64,000 nucleotides of DNA from Isoetes taiwanensis (Eukaryota; Streptophyta; Lycopodiopsida; Isoetales; Isoetaceae), in the NCBI GenBank assembly GCA_021234155.1, contig JAJEKV010000079.1, forward strand, positions 615,395-679,394, read 5' to 3'. Shown here one piece after another: positions 11,190 through 22,254 of this stretch. The position numbers were made by a program, and so were the translations under genes. The first letter of the stretch is position 1, and each line of letters opens with the position of its first letter. The notes beneath the pieces are model-generated. The model saw nothing but the letters and a program-made list of their open reading frames with translations, was not told the DNA's origin and made no database searches.

Positions 11190-12040
11190 GCATAACCTAC
11201 ATATCTACCATAAGTTATAGCTTCCATGAGAAAACAAGCAACTTGAAGCTTTGAAAATATGCATCATGCCAAAGCTCAAAATATAGAAAATTGGAAAACC
11301 AAACCATATAAAACGAGGAAAAAAAGACCAACATCTCCATTGTTAAGTAGATGAAAAAGGTTAGTTCCAGCAATGAACACTATGGCAAAAAAACAAACTA
11401 ACTTCAGAAAATAACACGAACCATATATTGTGAGAATCTAAAATGAATAAGTGGAAGGGGGAAGGCATTCGTTAAACCCAAACTAATAGACCAACAAGGC
11501 GAACCAAGAACTATACAACTGACAACCCAAAAAGCAAACCACAAACAGTACAAGCAACAAGAAAAGAAAACATATCAAACTAGACCTAGAGAAGACCACA
11601 ACAAACAACTGACTAACATCCATAAAAACAGATATAATTAAACAAATAAGTCAAACATGGTCCTAGGGTTAAAAAAATCGACAAAGTCCATGGGCATGGC
11701 AAAATAGAAAAAAGGGGAAGAATATATCGATGGCTATAGTAAAAGAAAGCAGGAAAATCAAATGAAAATAGGCAACGAACATAAATACATATTCATAGGA
11801 ATGAGAAATAATGCATAATCATTGTCTTAGCACTTTCCAAAGCTGATATAGAATGTCAAAACCAACAATCTACATCATGTAAAACACAAAAGATAGGTGG
11901 AGGAAAAAAGAACCTGGATCACGAAGAAAGCTGCACCCATATGAATATCAAGTCATTGTCAAGCTCTATCGAGATCGCGCTCCTCAAAATCTGGATCACG
12001 AAGAAAGTTGCGCCCATTCCCCTACTGTGCTCGCCAAAAC
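11190..12040. other. no gene recognised
   Basis: A-rich, with no open frame of note on either strand. Confidence 0.5.
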
Positions 12041-12560
12041 GCTTTTGATCATATCCCTTGTCTTCTTGAATGGTTGGAAAGCTTAACCAGATAGCTTTCT
12101 GAAAATGTAAAATTGGACATATTGGACGTCAGAAAGACTGTGAAAAGGGCAGATCCACGATTTTAGCTAAAAAGAGCTCTGCAAAACGCTTTTTCTGATA
12201 TCTCCCTACTAGAATATTAGATTCAGGCGATTTTTAGAGAGATAAAAAGCTTATCCAGAGAGGTTTCCAAAGATATAGAAATCAAAGATTTGAACAGTAG
12301 AAAGGCTCTGAAAAATGCAGATTAATAATTTCGGCCAGAAAAAGCTTGATAGAATGCTTTTTCACATATCTCCCTCCCAGAATATCAGATTCAGATGGAT
12401 GGAAAGCTTATTGAATGAGATTTCCAATGATATAAAATTAGACTATGGTTAGAGGAAAAATAGAATAGAATAGAATAGTTTTTTTAACGTCCACGGAGAC
12501 CAATGAAAAAATCCGATCAAATATTTCGGCCAGATTTAGGGGAAAAAAGCCTAGAGAAAA
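12040..12560. repeat. imperfect about 150-bp repeats
   Basis: Three related segments begin at about 12040, 12189 and 12356 with GCTTTTT..ATATCTCCCT-like sequence. They continue through AGCTTA..AGA and a TTTCGGCCAGA phrase. A tiny LINE tail (12461-12505) sits inside the last one. Confidence 0.6.
12461..12505 (-). mobile_element. ultra-short LINE 3' end
   Basis: The minus strand reads from the apical loop of the LINE 3' stem-loop (TTGGTCTCCGTGGACGTTA) through a run of A to TATTC repeats. It is almost identical to the end of the copy at 4161-4497. It interrupts a roughly 150-bp repeat and is bounded by AAAAA on both sides, consistent with a heavily truncated insertion of about 45 bp. Confidence 0.7.
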
Positions 12561-13064
12561 GTTGATATAGATTTGATGTTAAAAACAAGAATAAGCCAAC
12601 AAAACAAAGAGGATATAACTTGGAAAACTAAGAATAAACTAAGAATAAATAGAAAAGAAAACACCAAGAATCAAAGATTTAGCTCAGAGAGAACGCCGAT
12701 GAGAACTGAAAGAGAGAACATAGTATATATAGGGAAGAAAGGATCCAAATGAGGCCTGCGTGCAAAAAAGGCATCCCTTTCCCAAGAATGACATGGTTCT
12801 ATTCATGCTGAATAGAACCATTGCATTTTTAGGAACAAAACATCAACACCTGATCAGACGTTGATGTTTTGTGCATAGGACCTTTCCCAAGAATTTATTT
12901 TTTGAATGATTAAATGATTTGTTTATGATAAATTTAATTTGTAGTATTATTCCTATATTTATTTATTGATAATTTCAAATTTTCATAAGTATTCATATAT
13001 ATATACAAGTTATGTAATATGCCCTACGCTGCAAGTTCCTATGGTGCAAGTTCGAACCTGTAGA
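12506..13064. other. no gene recognised
   Basis: AT-rich. The phrase about GTTGATGTTTTGTGC is repeated near 12840 and 12865. No open frame is worth calling. Confidence 0.4.
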
Positions 13065-13640
13065 ACTCTATGGAACATTCCAGAACTCTTTAAAGCATTC
13101 TAGAACTTTATGGAACTTTCTGGAAGGATTCTCTTAGATTCCCCTAGCTTCCTTTACATTTTAGTTAATTTTCTAGAACTTAAAGCTTTCTTTACTTCTC
13201 TTAGATTCCCTTAGATTCTCTTACATTTTAGAACTTTTTGGAACATTCTGAAATTTTCTAGAAATATCCCTTTAGAAATTCCTAGATTCCTTATATTCCA
13301 GAACGTTTTAGAACATTCTAGAACTTCGAAAACATTCTGGAACTTTTTGGAAGCAGTAGATTCCTCTAGATTTTCTTACATTTTCGAATTTCTAATAACA
13401 TTCTAGAACATTCTGGAACTTTCTGGAAGGATTCCTTTAAATCATTCTAGAACTTTCTGGAACATTCTTATAAAACATTCTAGAACTTTTTTGAACAATC
13501 TAGAACTTTCTAGAAGAATTCCTTAAATTCCTCTCCCTTATATTCTAGAACTTTCTATAATATTCTAGACGTTTTTATAACATTTCAAAGCTTTCCAGAA
13601 CATTCTAGAGCTTTCTAGAATATTCTAAAACTTTCTAGAA
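13065..13640. promoter_or_regulatory. array of heat-shock-element-like pentamers
   Basis: The stretch is built almost entirely from TTCnnGAA units with about 10-bp periodicity, such as TTCTAGAACATTCTGGAACT at 13401-13420, continuing TTCTGGAAGG. Six alternating nTTCn/nGAAn pentamers run without a break at 13401-13428. Similar runs occur at about 13077-13130, 13446-13515 and 13596-13645. Heat-shock factors bind alternating nGAAn repeats. Whether this array is functional is unknown, and it may equally be a decamer satellite. No gene start is evident beside it. Confidence 0.6.
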
Positions 13641-13649
13641 CACTCTCCT

Positions 13650-14130
13650 CTAGTCTGTCTTAATTACATCCTTGCCCTTAAGTATATTTGAAATATCATT
13701 TTTCCAATGAATTAATGCTTGGTCTATGGTTAGAATGGGGGCTTGGAGAGCAATCATAGGGTTCAAATTTCCCAAACAACATAAAACCTTTTGAAAGCCT
13801 ATCCTTAAGGCCCAAGCTTCCAACTTGAGCTGTAGGATCATGGACCCAATCAAAGGCTGAGATCGCACCATATGGCAAAGATCTAAAGCAACGCGTGCCG
13901 TAGGATCTCGTATCAATGGCTAGGATCTAAATCAACGTGACCCGTAGAATCTCGGGACCACCAAGATGACACTTACATATAATTCCCCTCACTGGATAGC
14001 ATCCCCAAACCGATGTGGGCCATTGGATCTCGAGTCGATGCTCCTGATCTCTCTGAATTCCTCGCTGTACCACAACTTTATAAGAACATATATATGTTAG
14101 ATATTTTTTTTTAATAAATATATTACCCGT
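13650..14130. other. no gene recognised
   Basis: A minus frame at 13916-13650 (88 codons) has no recognisable motif. The surrounding sequence repeats phrases such as AGGATCTAAATCAACG and looks noncoding. Confidence 0.4.
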
Positions 14131-14340
14131 TATTGAACGATGTGTATGACGTGTAAGGGCCACGTACACATGGACACGACATGACATCCACGCTGGACAA
14201 AATGTGACACATACATGCACAAGACATCGTTTAGCGACATGACACACAAATGCCATGTTGGCAACACGCGAAAAACATGTAGCCACAAGCTGGATGATGC
14301 GTGGCACAAAATGTCGTTGAAAGACATGGCATGCAATATA
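14130..14340. repeat. subterminal-type repeat block
   Basis: Short phrases around ACGAC, GACATG and CGTTTA..GACA recur on both strands. The related block at 14750-14930 has CGTTTAACGAC and GACGTC phrases and ends with TTTGTAGTG at about 14920-14929. This could be the inner and outer parts of a CACTA-type terminus, but no partner TIR was found. Confidence 0.3.
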
Positions 14341-14640
14341 CTCGAAACTGTTTTCGCGTAGGCGAAATAGCTATTTCGCTTATGCGAAAAGAAAAAAAAA
14401 ACGAATAATTTATTTATTTTTCGCGTAAGCGAAACAGCTATTTTGCTTACGCGGAAATTTTTTTTTTTTTTCTTTTTTAGTTTTCGCAGAAGCGAAACTG
14501 AGGTTTCGCTTACGCGAATTTTTTTTTCCGGCCGGCGAGGAAAAATATGGGAAATACGTTTTTAACATAAAAATATGTATTTTTGGACTTTATACGTCCA
14601 GAAAAATAATTCTATATGTACAGAAGCTATTTCCTGGTGG
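14341..14640. repeat. hairpin-rich dispersed repeat, copy 2
   Basis: Three near-perfect palindromes of about 40 bp lie at 14351-14390, 14418-14457 and 14481-14520, each with arms like TTTTCGCGTAAGCGAAA. They are separated by A- or T-rich spacers. An AAATACGT block and a TTTATACGTC block follow, as in 3730-4160. In the first palindrome the two 20-nt arms match at 18 positions with no loop. Confidence 0.8.
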
Positions 14641-15487
14641 CATCAAGCGACTTGCCATGCAGGCGATGCCGTTTAACGGTGTTTTCTATGTGGCTCTGCA
14701 CGGGCACTGTTGGCACCCGCCGCGCTGGCAAACCGTACGCCATGTGTCCTAACAGTTGTTAAACGACGAGCATATGTAACGTGTGTAACGATGGCTTGTG
14801 GTCGTTTAACGACTTTCAGACGTCGTTATTGACGTCATTTATCGACGTCCAGCCATCGTTCAATGACGAGGGAACAACATCCAAACATCGATATTATAGA
14901 CTTTGCTATACTCGATTCATTTGTAGTGATGCACGTATGTACTTTTTTTTGTTCCATGGCCGAGTCCTGGAGTTTCACACAAAACAATTTTTTAACTATA
15001 GAGTAGAGTATTTGAGAACTTTAAAGCTTGCAATGCCCATAGAAGATCCCAACACAAACTACATTTTACTAATCAAAAAGATAGATGCAAAACAAGACAT
15101 GCATACTCTATTGCTCTTAGAAACCTACTTATGTCATTGTGAGCCGGGATATGACAAAAAGGAGAAGAAAGAACATCGAAACTACCTTTAGGCAATGGCA
15201 CTGACATTTCTGGCAATCGTAAGGTTACCTTTAGGCAATGCCATTGGCAGTTCTGGCAATGGCTAACTCCTGCTCCAACGTTGACGACACTCGATCTTAG
15301 CTCTCTACCTGCAAGACAATGGCTCTCATCTATTGCGCTAGCTCCTTAATCACGATGCATTCCCTCGTCCAAGAGAAGGATGCTCTATCCCAAAAGATGG
15401 ATGCGTCAATTCCATGCACATTGACCATGAAGATTTGCACTTTTAAGACAATACCTATAAATACTAGTTCACATTTTAACATTATAA
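14640..15487. other. no gene recognised
   Basis: A plus-strand frame at 14781-15191 is open for 136 codons but begins in repeat-like sequence and has no motif. A short direct repeat (TTTAGGCAATG.CA) occurs near 15190 and 15231. Confidence 0.4.
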
Positions 15488-15516
15488 CTAGTAACGGGTG
15501 CCCGGCGTTGCCGGGC
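15488..15516 (-). mobile_element. Helitron 3' terminus
   Basis: On the minus strand a GC-rich hairpin (GCCCGGC, loop AAC, GCCGGGC, at 15516-15500) is followed after 8 nt by CTAG, ending at 15488, and then by T. This matches the canonical Helitron 3' end: a hairpin about 10 nt upstream of CTRR, inserted between A and T. The element body should lie at higher coordinates. I could not locate its 5' TC end. The gene fragments at 17.1-20.6 kb may be its cargo. Confidence 0.65.
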
Positions 15517-17126
15517 ATCAATACTGTTGTATGGCAATTGACTTGATTCCTTGCGCCTGTAGATGATGTTGCCTTTTGTTGAATTTGAATAATTAGTTGG
15601 TTCAAAATTCTTTCTTCTTCTAGCTCTCCTATGGGTTTCTATAACTTTCACATTGAGCCATACAAAGATGGGAACGGTTAACAAAACATTACTAATAAAA
15701 TGATGATCTCGAATCTTACAAATGAGATGAGGTGCATTAACTTTGGGCTAGTTTGATTGTTTTGTATTGGTTCTGGCCTTGGACATTGGACATGTAAAAT
15801 CTAAGTAGAATCCGCACCTTGCCAACATTACCTGGGTTTCGCAACAGTTGTCATCTTAGAGCATGTAATCACGTTGGAGCATGTAGTAACAATTTATGGA
15901 TGGGAAGGTGAAAGTTGCAAGGCATGTACAATCTAGATCATGCATATCTTGTTAATTAGTTATGGTTAGTAACTTGGTAAGGGGATATACATCGTATGTA
16001 GTATATATTGATTGGCAGGAGTACATGAGATTTCGTATTGATGCATCCACACGATATTCAAAACATGAATAAAATATAGAATGTATTGATGCATCTATAA
16101 TTCATACAGAATATACAATATAATGTATATTGATTGGAGTGTACTTTGATTGGCATGAGATTTCATATTGATGCATCTTACACCGTATTCAAAACACGCT
16201 CTATAAATGGAACACACCACAATGTGTGTTAGAAAGACATAATATATAACTTAATAACTTGGACAGTTGTCAATATCCTACACATATTCAAAGACCCAAG
16301 ATACAATGGCACATCCCATATTGAATGCAAGGAGTCAATGTCGTGTAGAGTTGGTATGTTCATGGACCATGGGCAATGAAACGAACTTACAACTTACTTG
16401 GTTGATAGAACCAACGTGGTCTAGGTCCAAAGAAGTAAGATTTCTGCAGAATTGTTTATCCCGTGCCATTCCTTTTTGTCAAAACTTAAAATATGGAATA
16501 TCCGAGTTAATAGATTTGCATGCAATAATAAGGTTACAGCGAGAAAAATAAGCTTATAATGAGAAAAGTATTAAAGAAAGGAATGCGTGCTCATGTAGTC
16601 CCATTTGCCTATGCACACATTAATAACTATATTAATTCAATTATTATCATGCTCTCCTCAAATTTACACTTCTCTCCTATAAGCTATGTTATTTGTACCT
16701 TGTTTCTTGCAATAATGGACCCATATGAGAGTGCAGAATGTTACTGCCTGCAATGTAGCATAACAGACATAAATAGTCGGTAGAAATCCATTCCACACCT
16801 GACATTGATGTTGAATTACTGAGAAAATTACGCACTTGAATCTCTAAGAAAGTTGTGCACTTGGCCGTTTAGGAGCTGGACATTAGCACAACAGACTGCT
16901 AGGAGCTTGCAATATGGATCTATTAACGACAAAAACCATTGAGAAATTGGATATTGGCACAGCAGACTGTTAAGATCTTGCAGTATAATGCTCGTTATAC
17001 TCAACAAAAACAACCTGCTAAATAGCAGTCACAATCATTCTTAAATTAAGTTCAACCTCCAATGAGCAAAAAGGGAGATCTAAACTAATAGCCAGAAAGG
17101 TTAATTGTTTGTCCAAATTGATGCAG
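15517..17126. other. no gene recognised (presumed Helitron interior)
   Basis: AT-rich, with two similar phrases near 16020-16060 and 16150-16190 (TTGATTGGCA..GAGATTTC.TATTGATGCATC). The open frame at 16267-16551 has no motif. Confidence 0.4.
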
Positions 17127-17925
17127 GTCTTTGGATCCTATAGTGTTTGGGAACTATCCTCTTTCAATGAGGCAAAGGATTGGGGATCGTTTGCCAATAT
17201 TTACTGAAGAGGAAGCTTCCATTATTAAGGGTTCTGCAGATTTCGTGGCTCTATCATTATTCTTCCTTTTATGCCACAAATATTTCTTCTGGCAATTCAC
17301 CTAATTTTATTTTCCTTGCTGAAGCTCAGGTGTTTGTCACAAGTGAGACTTTACTTCTATAAGCTATAACCATCTATTTTAATGGTCAGAGTAGATGAGT
17401 ATCTGATAATCACAGTAATTGACATGAAGCTTGATGTTCTTCCAGCACAGAAGGATGGTGTCGAGATGGGAATACCATTAATAGGAGTCGATCCGTTGAA
17501 CATGACTGGGTTTGACATGGTTCCATGGGGACTATGCAGGCCTCTCAACTATATCAAGGTACACTACAATAATATGGCAGTAATAATTGGCGAAAATGGT
17601 ATGCTCCCCCCATTTTGTATGGTATTGCCTCAATTTCTACAGCTTGATTTTTGGTGATGGTTCTACTCAGGCATTCCAACCAACACATCATCTGTGAGGG
17701 ACTCACAAAGAACCGAGTACATAAGTAGCTATATTGATTGCCTACATGCTGCCTTGAGGTAATTCACAGATGAAATGGCATACGTGGAGGGGGAAACATT
17801 GACTGATTATTGGAATTTCACTCGAACAGGGATGGTGTAAATGTTCAAGCATACTTTGTGTGGTCATTCTTAGATGGACGGGAGTGGGGCATCGATTGAG
17901 TATATGGCATGTATTCTGTGCACAG
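17127..17925 (+). pseudogene. glycoside hydrolase family 1 (beta-glucosidase) fragment with introns
   Basis: Four exon-like blocks match the C-terminal half of plant GH1 beta-glucosidases. The first, after an AG acceptor at 17126, has DPIVFGNYPLSMRQRIGDRL and FTEEEASIIKGSADFVAL; a one-base shift follows, then YHYSSFYAT. The second (about 17445-17597) has PWGLCRPLNYIK and GENGM, which keeps the nucleophile Glu of the I/VTENG motif, and ends at a GT donor. The third (about 17672-17755) has GIPTNTSSVRD and EYISSYIDCLHAALR between AG and GT. The fourth has GVNVQAYFVWSFLDGREW. The N-terminal barrel with the acid/base motif is missing. The retained introns show a DNA-level copy, and the frameshift makes it a pseudogene. 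Confidence 0.85.
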
Positions 17926-18755
17926 GAGAACGATGGTCGGACAGCCAAAGGACTCTGCTTTATGGTACAAAAGGTGTATTTATGTCATTGTCTTCATGTT
18001 CATCCTTCATACAACGTCAAAAAAGGCATGACGTAACATGGTAAAAGCTCCATTTTTCATGTATTCTCCTGAGACTGCCTTTTCATCATCTGCATGCATC
18101 AACAATCGAGAATTGATGTAATGTAGTTTGCAGGACTTCCTATTGACTTAGCAGAAAGCATGAGAGTGCAATGAATAAGCAACGTCAAATAGACCATAAT
18201 AGCAAATCTTCTACATTTCAGTTTAGGCACAATCACCCCATGGGCTATGGCGCCATAATGCATAATGCATTGTAACTATTGTGCACATGTCTGCAAAAAA
18301 TACATCTTACTCAGTTTGTTTGATGGCAGCATCTCATTTGAAAGTGCTCAAAGCCAAATAATACTTTCTTTGAAAGAATGAGGTTTCCAACTAATTTGCA
18401 ATTGCAAGTTAATTAATCAAAAAGGACTCATTACAACGAAAAACAATTTGCATAAGCTTACAAAATGACATGGCAAACAGAGTACCTATTTGTGATGAGG
18501 AAAATGCACAGATTTATAGAAAAGTATGTGCTAAAAGCACATGTACACAGCAAAAATGACAGAGATTAGCGAGTTCTTTTGTTTTTTAGTGGCTCTGCCT
18601 CAGAACCAAATGCTCAACACAAACGACAACAAACAAAGCCCTAAATCCACATGCTAAGCTCTCTTCAAGATATTCTAAGGATGACTTGAAGTAGATGTAG
18701 ATTAACGAATTCATTTAGAAAATAGAAAGAAAGAAACTGAAACAATAAAATTTAC

Positions 18756-20640
18756 CTGCCATATATGCTGCCATCACTTGTAGATGAGCAGAAGGGCTTG
18801 ATCTTAGCTAATATCTGCTCCAATCACGCAAAGTAATCCTCGACCTGAAAGAAATAGGGCAGTAAACTCCGTTACCTGAAATCTAGATATGCAACCCCTT
18901 TGCACCATTATGTATTGCAATTGTGATCACCTCCCTCCAACATCCTAGGAAACTAAAGAAAAGAGCAAGTTGCTTGTGCATGCAACTGAAAAGAAATAAG
19001 ATGTACAACTCATCATAACCTTTGGAAAAAGTACTACTGATGCTGATACAATATATGATGTGATATTCATGCTAATAATGCAATGTGATGACATTCACCT
19101 GCAATAGCAATTCGTTAAGATCTTGGTGGGTTAAATGTCCATTTTCTCCACAAACAAACTTATCCACACGTGGCTCCAAAACATGGAAAGAAATTGCAAA
19201 TACAGAGTCTTCTATGATATCAGATGTGGTAGCTCGTAGTACATATCATGCATGAAATAGAAGCCAGTATCAACAAATGTGATGCCCTTTAGTTTGCAGT
19301 ATGTGCGACAGTCCATTGGTAAACATGCTATTTAATGACAATGTTCTGCAAATAAGCAATAGACATTACTGAGATGAAAAAGGATAGAATCAGGAAAAGC
19401 TTATGTTCCAGCATAAATTTCATACCTAAGAACCATTGGCTGGAAAAAATAAACCTCTGACAGGCCTCACATATCACAAACCAAAATGCTTGAGAGCATA
19501 AGCAGTACATACATCAACTTACAGGTCTCAGGTCATAAAAGGCATGATTGCATTAAATGCAACATCCTAAATGAAAGCTTATATGGAATTTCTAAAGGAT
19601 GGATGATACCATGCAAGAAATGAATTCCACAACCAGTAGACACATGGATTTAAAAAGTTCATCATAGATAGTGCAGATGATACAGACATTAATTATTTTA
19701 GAGTTTAAGATAACGTACTCTCTATGTTAGCTCTGATTTTCCCATTCTCTTATCATGTTACCCTGGAACAAAATTGAAAAATGAGATATCAGTAAAACCT
19801 AAAACCTAAGAGCTAAGAAAGAATTTTAGCAAGAAGAAAAATAATAGATAGTATGGGACAATGATAATCATTTATCTGCCTATTATTGCTTAGTCCATTC
19901 CAATCTGACGTATGGCCTAACCTGCTAGGGCATAAGTAAAACATGATCTGCTAGAAGTCATTTTGTATTAATTGAAGTTCTTCTACACACAAAAATGCAG
20001 AGCATGGTATTCATAGTCAGCTAGATAGGGATGCTGAGCCTGTTTAAATAGATAGAAATAAAAAAGAGGCATGATAATCCAAAAGCAAAATCAATGATTG
20101 GATTGAGGCCACTTACCTGCCCATTCTAGCTCCGTCCCTAGCCAATCTGCTACCATACAAACAATTCTGATAATATCTCCTGTAATATTATAGGGCTTAG
20201 ACAATACACAATCCGGAATGGTGAACAAACGCACCGCCATACATCAATGTCTTTGCTCCATCGCATCTAAAAAGCTCTAAGCTCCAGTTCGGGTTGTCCA
20301 CCCTAAAGATTCTAATACCAGTATTATCACCGGAGTTAACCTTCTCGGCTTGGATATAGAGGGCATTTTGATTTTGCAACTTAACAATGAGAAAATCGTG
20401 CATAAGGTAGGGCAAATTTTCGTTAGCGGATTGAACCTGGCAGTAGCAAATGGTATTCAAGATGCTGGATTCGGGGCTCCAAAATTCTTCAAGAAGCAGG
20501 AGCTCATCGCTGACGGAAGTGAATCCGGGAAGCTGTCTTGAGGCAATCCGGACGGCGGCAGAGGTCGAGGTGGGCAGAGCTGCGGAAGAAACCGCTACGC
20601 TTGCCGAAACCCCTTCTGGCAGGACAAAGCCTGATCTAAG
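18756..20640 (-). pseudogene. unidentified multi-exon gene fragment
   Basis: Three blocks with splice-like borders lie in order on the minus strand. The first (20640-20235) is open from VLPEGVSASVAVSSAALPTS through LMHDFLIVKLQNQNALYIQ and FRVDNPNWSLELF to a GT donor at 20234. The second (19345-19099) contains SVFAISFHVLEPRVDKFVC and LTHQDLNELLLQ and ends at a GT donor, but has upstream stops. The third (18844-18756) reads VEDYFA, then an in-frame TGA, then LEQILAKIKPFCSSTSDG, and ends at GT. I do not recognise the protein. Its opposite orientation to the GH1 fragment suits independent capture by a Helitron; that is inference. Confidence 0.45.
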
Positions 20641-20734
20641 AATTTACAGATATGGGCGCATTTTGGATAAGAGCTTCTACAGCTCCCCTGCCATCGCCGG
20701 ATCTGAATGCTAAGACGTGTCTTCCATCAGCCAT

Positions 20735-20796
20735 GCAGCAGCACGCTCGATCGCCAAAAAAGGAAACAGCACGCTCGATCGCCAAAAAAGGAAACA
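20735..20796. repeat. 26-bp tandem repeat, two units
   Basis: AGCACGCTCGATCGCCAAAA followed by AAGGAAAC occurs twice in a row. Confidence 0.8.
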
Positions 20797-21012
20797 ACCC
20801 ATCAAAAGAATACCCTTGCCAAAATCATGCAAAAAGAAGTCCTTGATTTTTGGCAATCACAAAAGTTTTCTGGCGTCAAAAAAACCCTACAACCTTATAC
20901 AAAATAGCTTAGTAAAAAATCCAAAAAGTTTTTGGGGTGCTGGAAAAACCAAATTTAAACAATAGAAAACAATAGATTCATAAATAAAATAAAATAAAAT
21001 CCTTTAATTGGG

Positions 21013-21608
21013 TGTTATGGGATCTGTTATGAGCCTCCAAGGCTGATATTGGGTCCTTGTAACACATGGCATATTACAAGATGTATGGTTCCCTTTGATT
21101 GCTAATTGGGTATATGTCTGGTAGGCTGCCACTTGCTAATATTATGATTGGACTTATGCTATAAAGTGCAAATGAGAGAGGAGGAAGATGTGGAACACCC
21201 TAAGCCACTGAGTCTAGCCAATTGTCATACAATCTACAATGATAACTCTCAAGAACCAAGCTAGTCAAGTCTTTTCCTTGAGTCGGGGCATGGGGTAGGA
21301 AGCTATTGCGTTATGCTTGATGTTGTATCTTATGCATTATGATTGGTTACATATGAAATAATACTCCTCTATTAATGCATGCATTAGATTATTGATGTGT
21401 TCCACTATGATGTGTAGCCAACGATGAGATCCTAGACGATGAGGACTAGATCTCGATAAGTTAAACACCTAGATGTATCAAGGAAGAAGGGACCTTGCTT
21501 AGACAGTGCTGGTAGAATGGAGCAGAAAACATACCCTTAATAAGAACTTTGTGAAGGATCGAAAATGAAAGCATTATCAAAGCAACTCAATAGACATGGT
21601 ATCAGCTC
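21013..21608 (+). mobile_element. probable Copia-type LTR with primer-binding site
   Basis: A 584-bp segment starting TGTTATGGGATC and ending CAATAGACA (21596) is immediately followed by TGGTATCAGCTC (21597-21608). That differs at two positions from the initiator-Met primer site TGGTATCAGAGC. No second LTR or pol gene was seen in the window, so this would be a 5' remnant. The LTR start is inferred only from the TGT..ACA pattern. Confidence 0.35.
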
Positions 21609-22084
21609 AACATGTTGATTTTAAAAACTAACATATTATATTTTGAGGATAATGATTCATAGTTTCTCAACACTTGTTCTTTTGGTCTTATTTTCTTGAA
21701 CTTTGTAAACCACTATTGTTGAGTAGCTATGTATTATGGTAGGATCAATAAAACATGGATGCTTAGGCACAGCATAAACTTGGGCACGTGGATAGTGCCA
21801 AAGTTAATTTAGACCTTGGAAGCTTCTAAAAGTTACAGTTTGCAAGCATGTGTGCTTGCTTTCCCACTGACCACTAGTTTCTTTGCTTCTTACCTTTATT
21901 CCATAACAATGCATCCTTAGACTTTTGCCTGGTGATTAAACTGCCGATTTAGACTTTAGATCTTCATCCATTGATTTGGGTCCTTATTTTTCATTGTATT
22001 AGTCACTTTAATATTTGCTACCTTTATATGTTATCACAAATGCCCTTGCCATTTCTAAAAGTTCCGCGGGGGGGGAAGGGAGGG
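21609..22084. other. no gene recognised
   Basis: No coding or repeat structure that I can support; possibly the interior of a decayed Copia element. Confidence 0.35.
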
Positions 22085-22240
22085 AGGGAGTCGGCCACAT
22101 GCTCGACGAGAGATAAATGAAAGACAATTTGAGAGGAGAGATGAGGAGAGAGATGCGAGAGTCCACTTAGTGGACTCTCGCATCGAGAGCAAATTTGCCC
22201 CTTAACTACTGTTAGGGGCATTCTCATTTGATTTTCTTTT
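22085..22240. repeat. GTCGGCCACATG palindromic repeat, copy 1
   Basis: Begins GTCGGCCACATGCTCGACGA. It contains a perfect palindrome, TGCGAGAGTCCACT joined to its complement, near 22157-22184. A hairpin GCCCCTTAAC..GTTAGGGGC follows near 22197-22220. The same order (GGCCACATG, GAGAG palindrome, TAGGGGC hairpin) recurs at 23355-23520. It looks like a short noncoding mobile repeat. Confidence 0.6.
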
Positions 22241-22254
22241 GTTAAAAGGGTATC

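Noticed and set aside
13650-13916. 88-codon minus-strand gene
   Set aside because: Overlaps repeated phrases (GGATCTAAATCAACG, GTAGGATCTCG) typical of noncoding repeat sequence; no motif.
14781-15191. 136-codon plus-strand frame as a gene
   Set aside because: It starts inside GACGTC-type repeat sequence, spans the possible CACTA-like end, and has no motif or codon pattern suggesting a protein.
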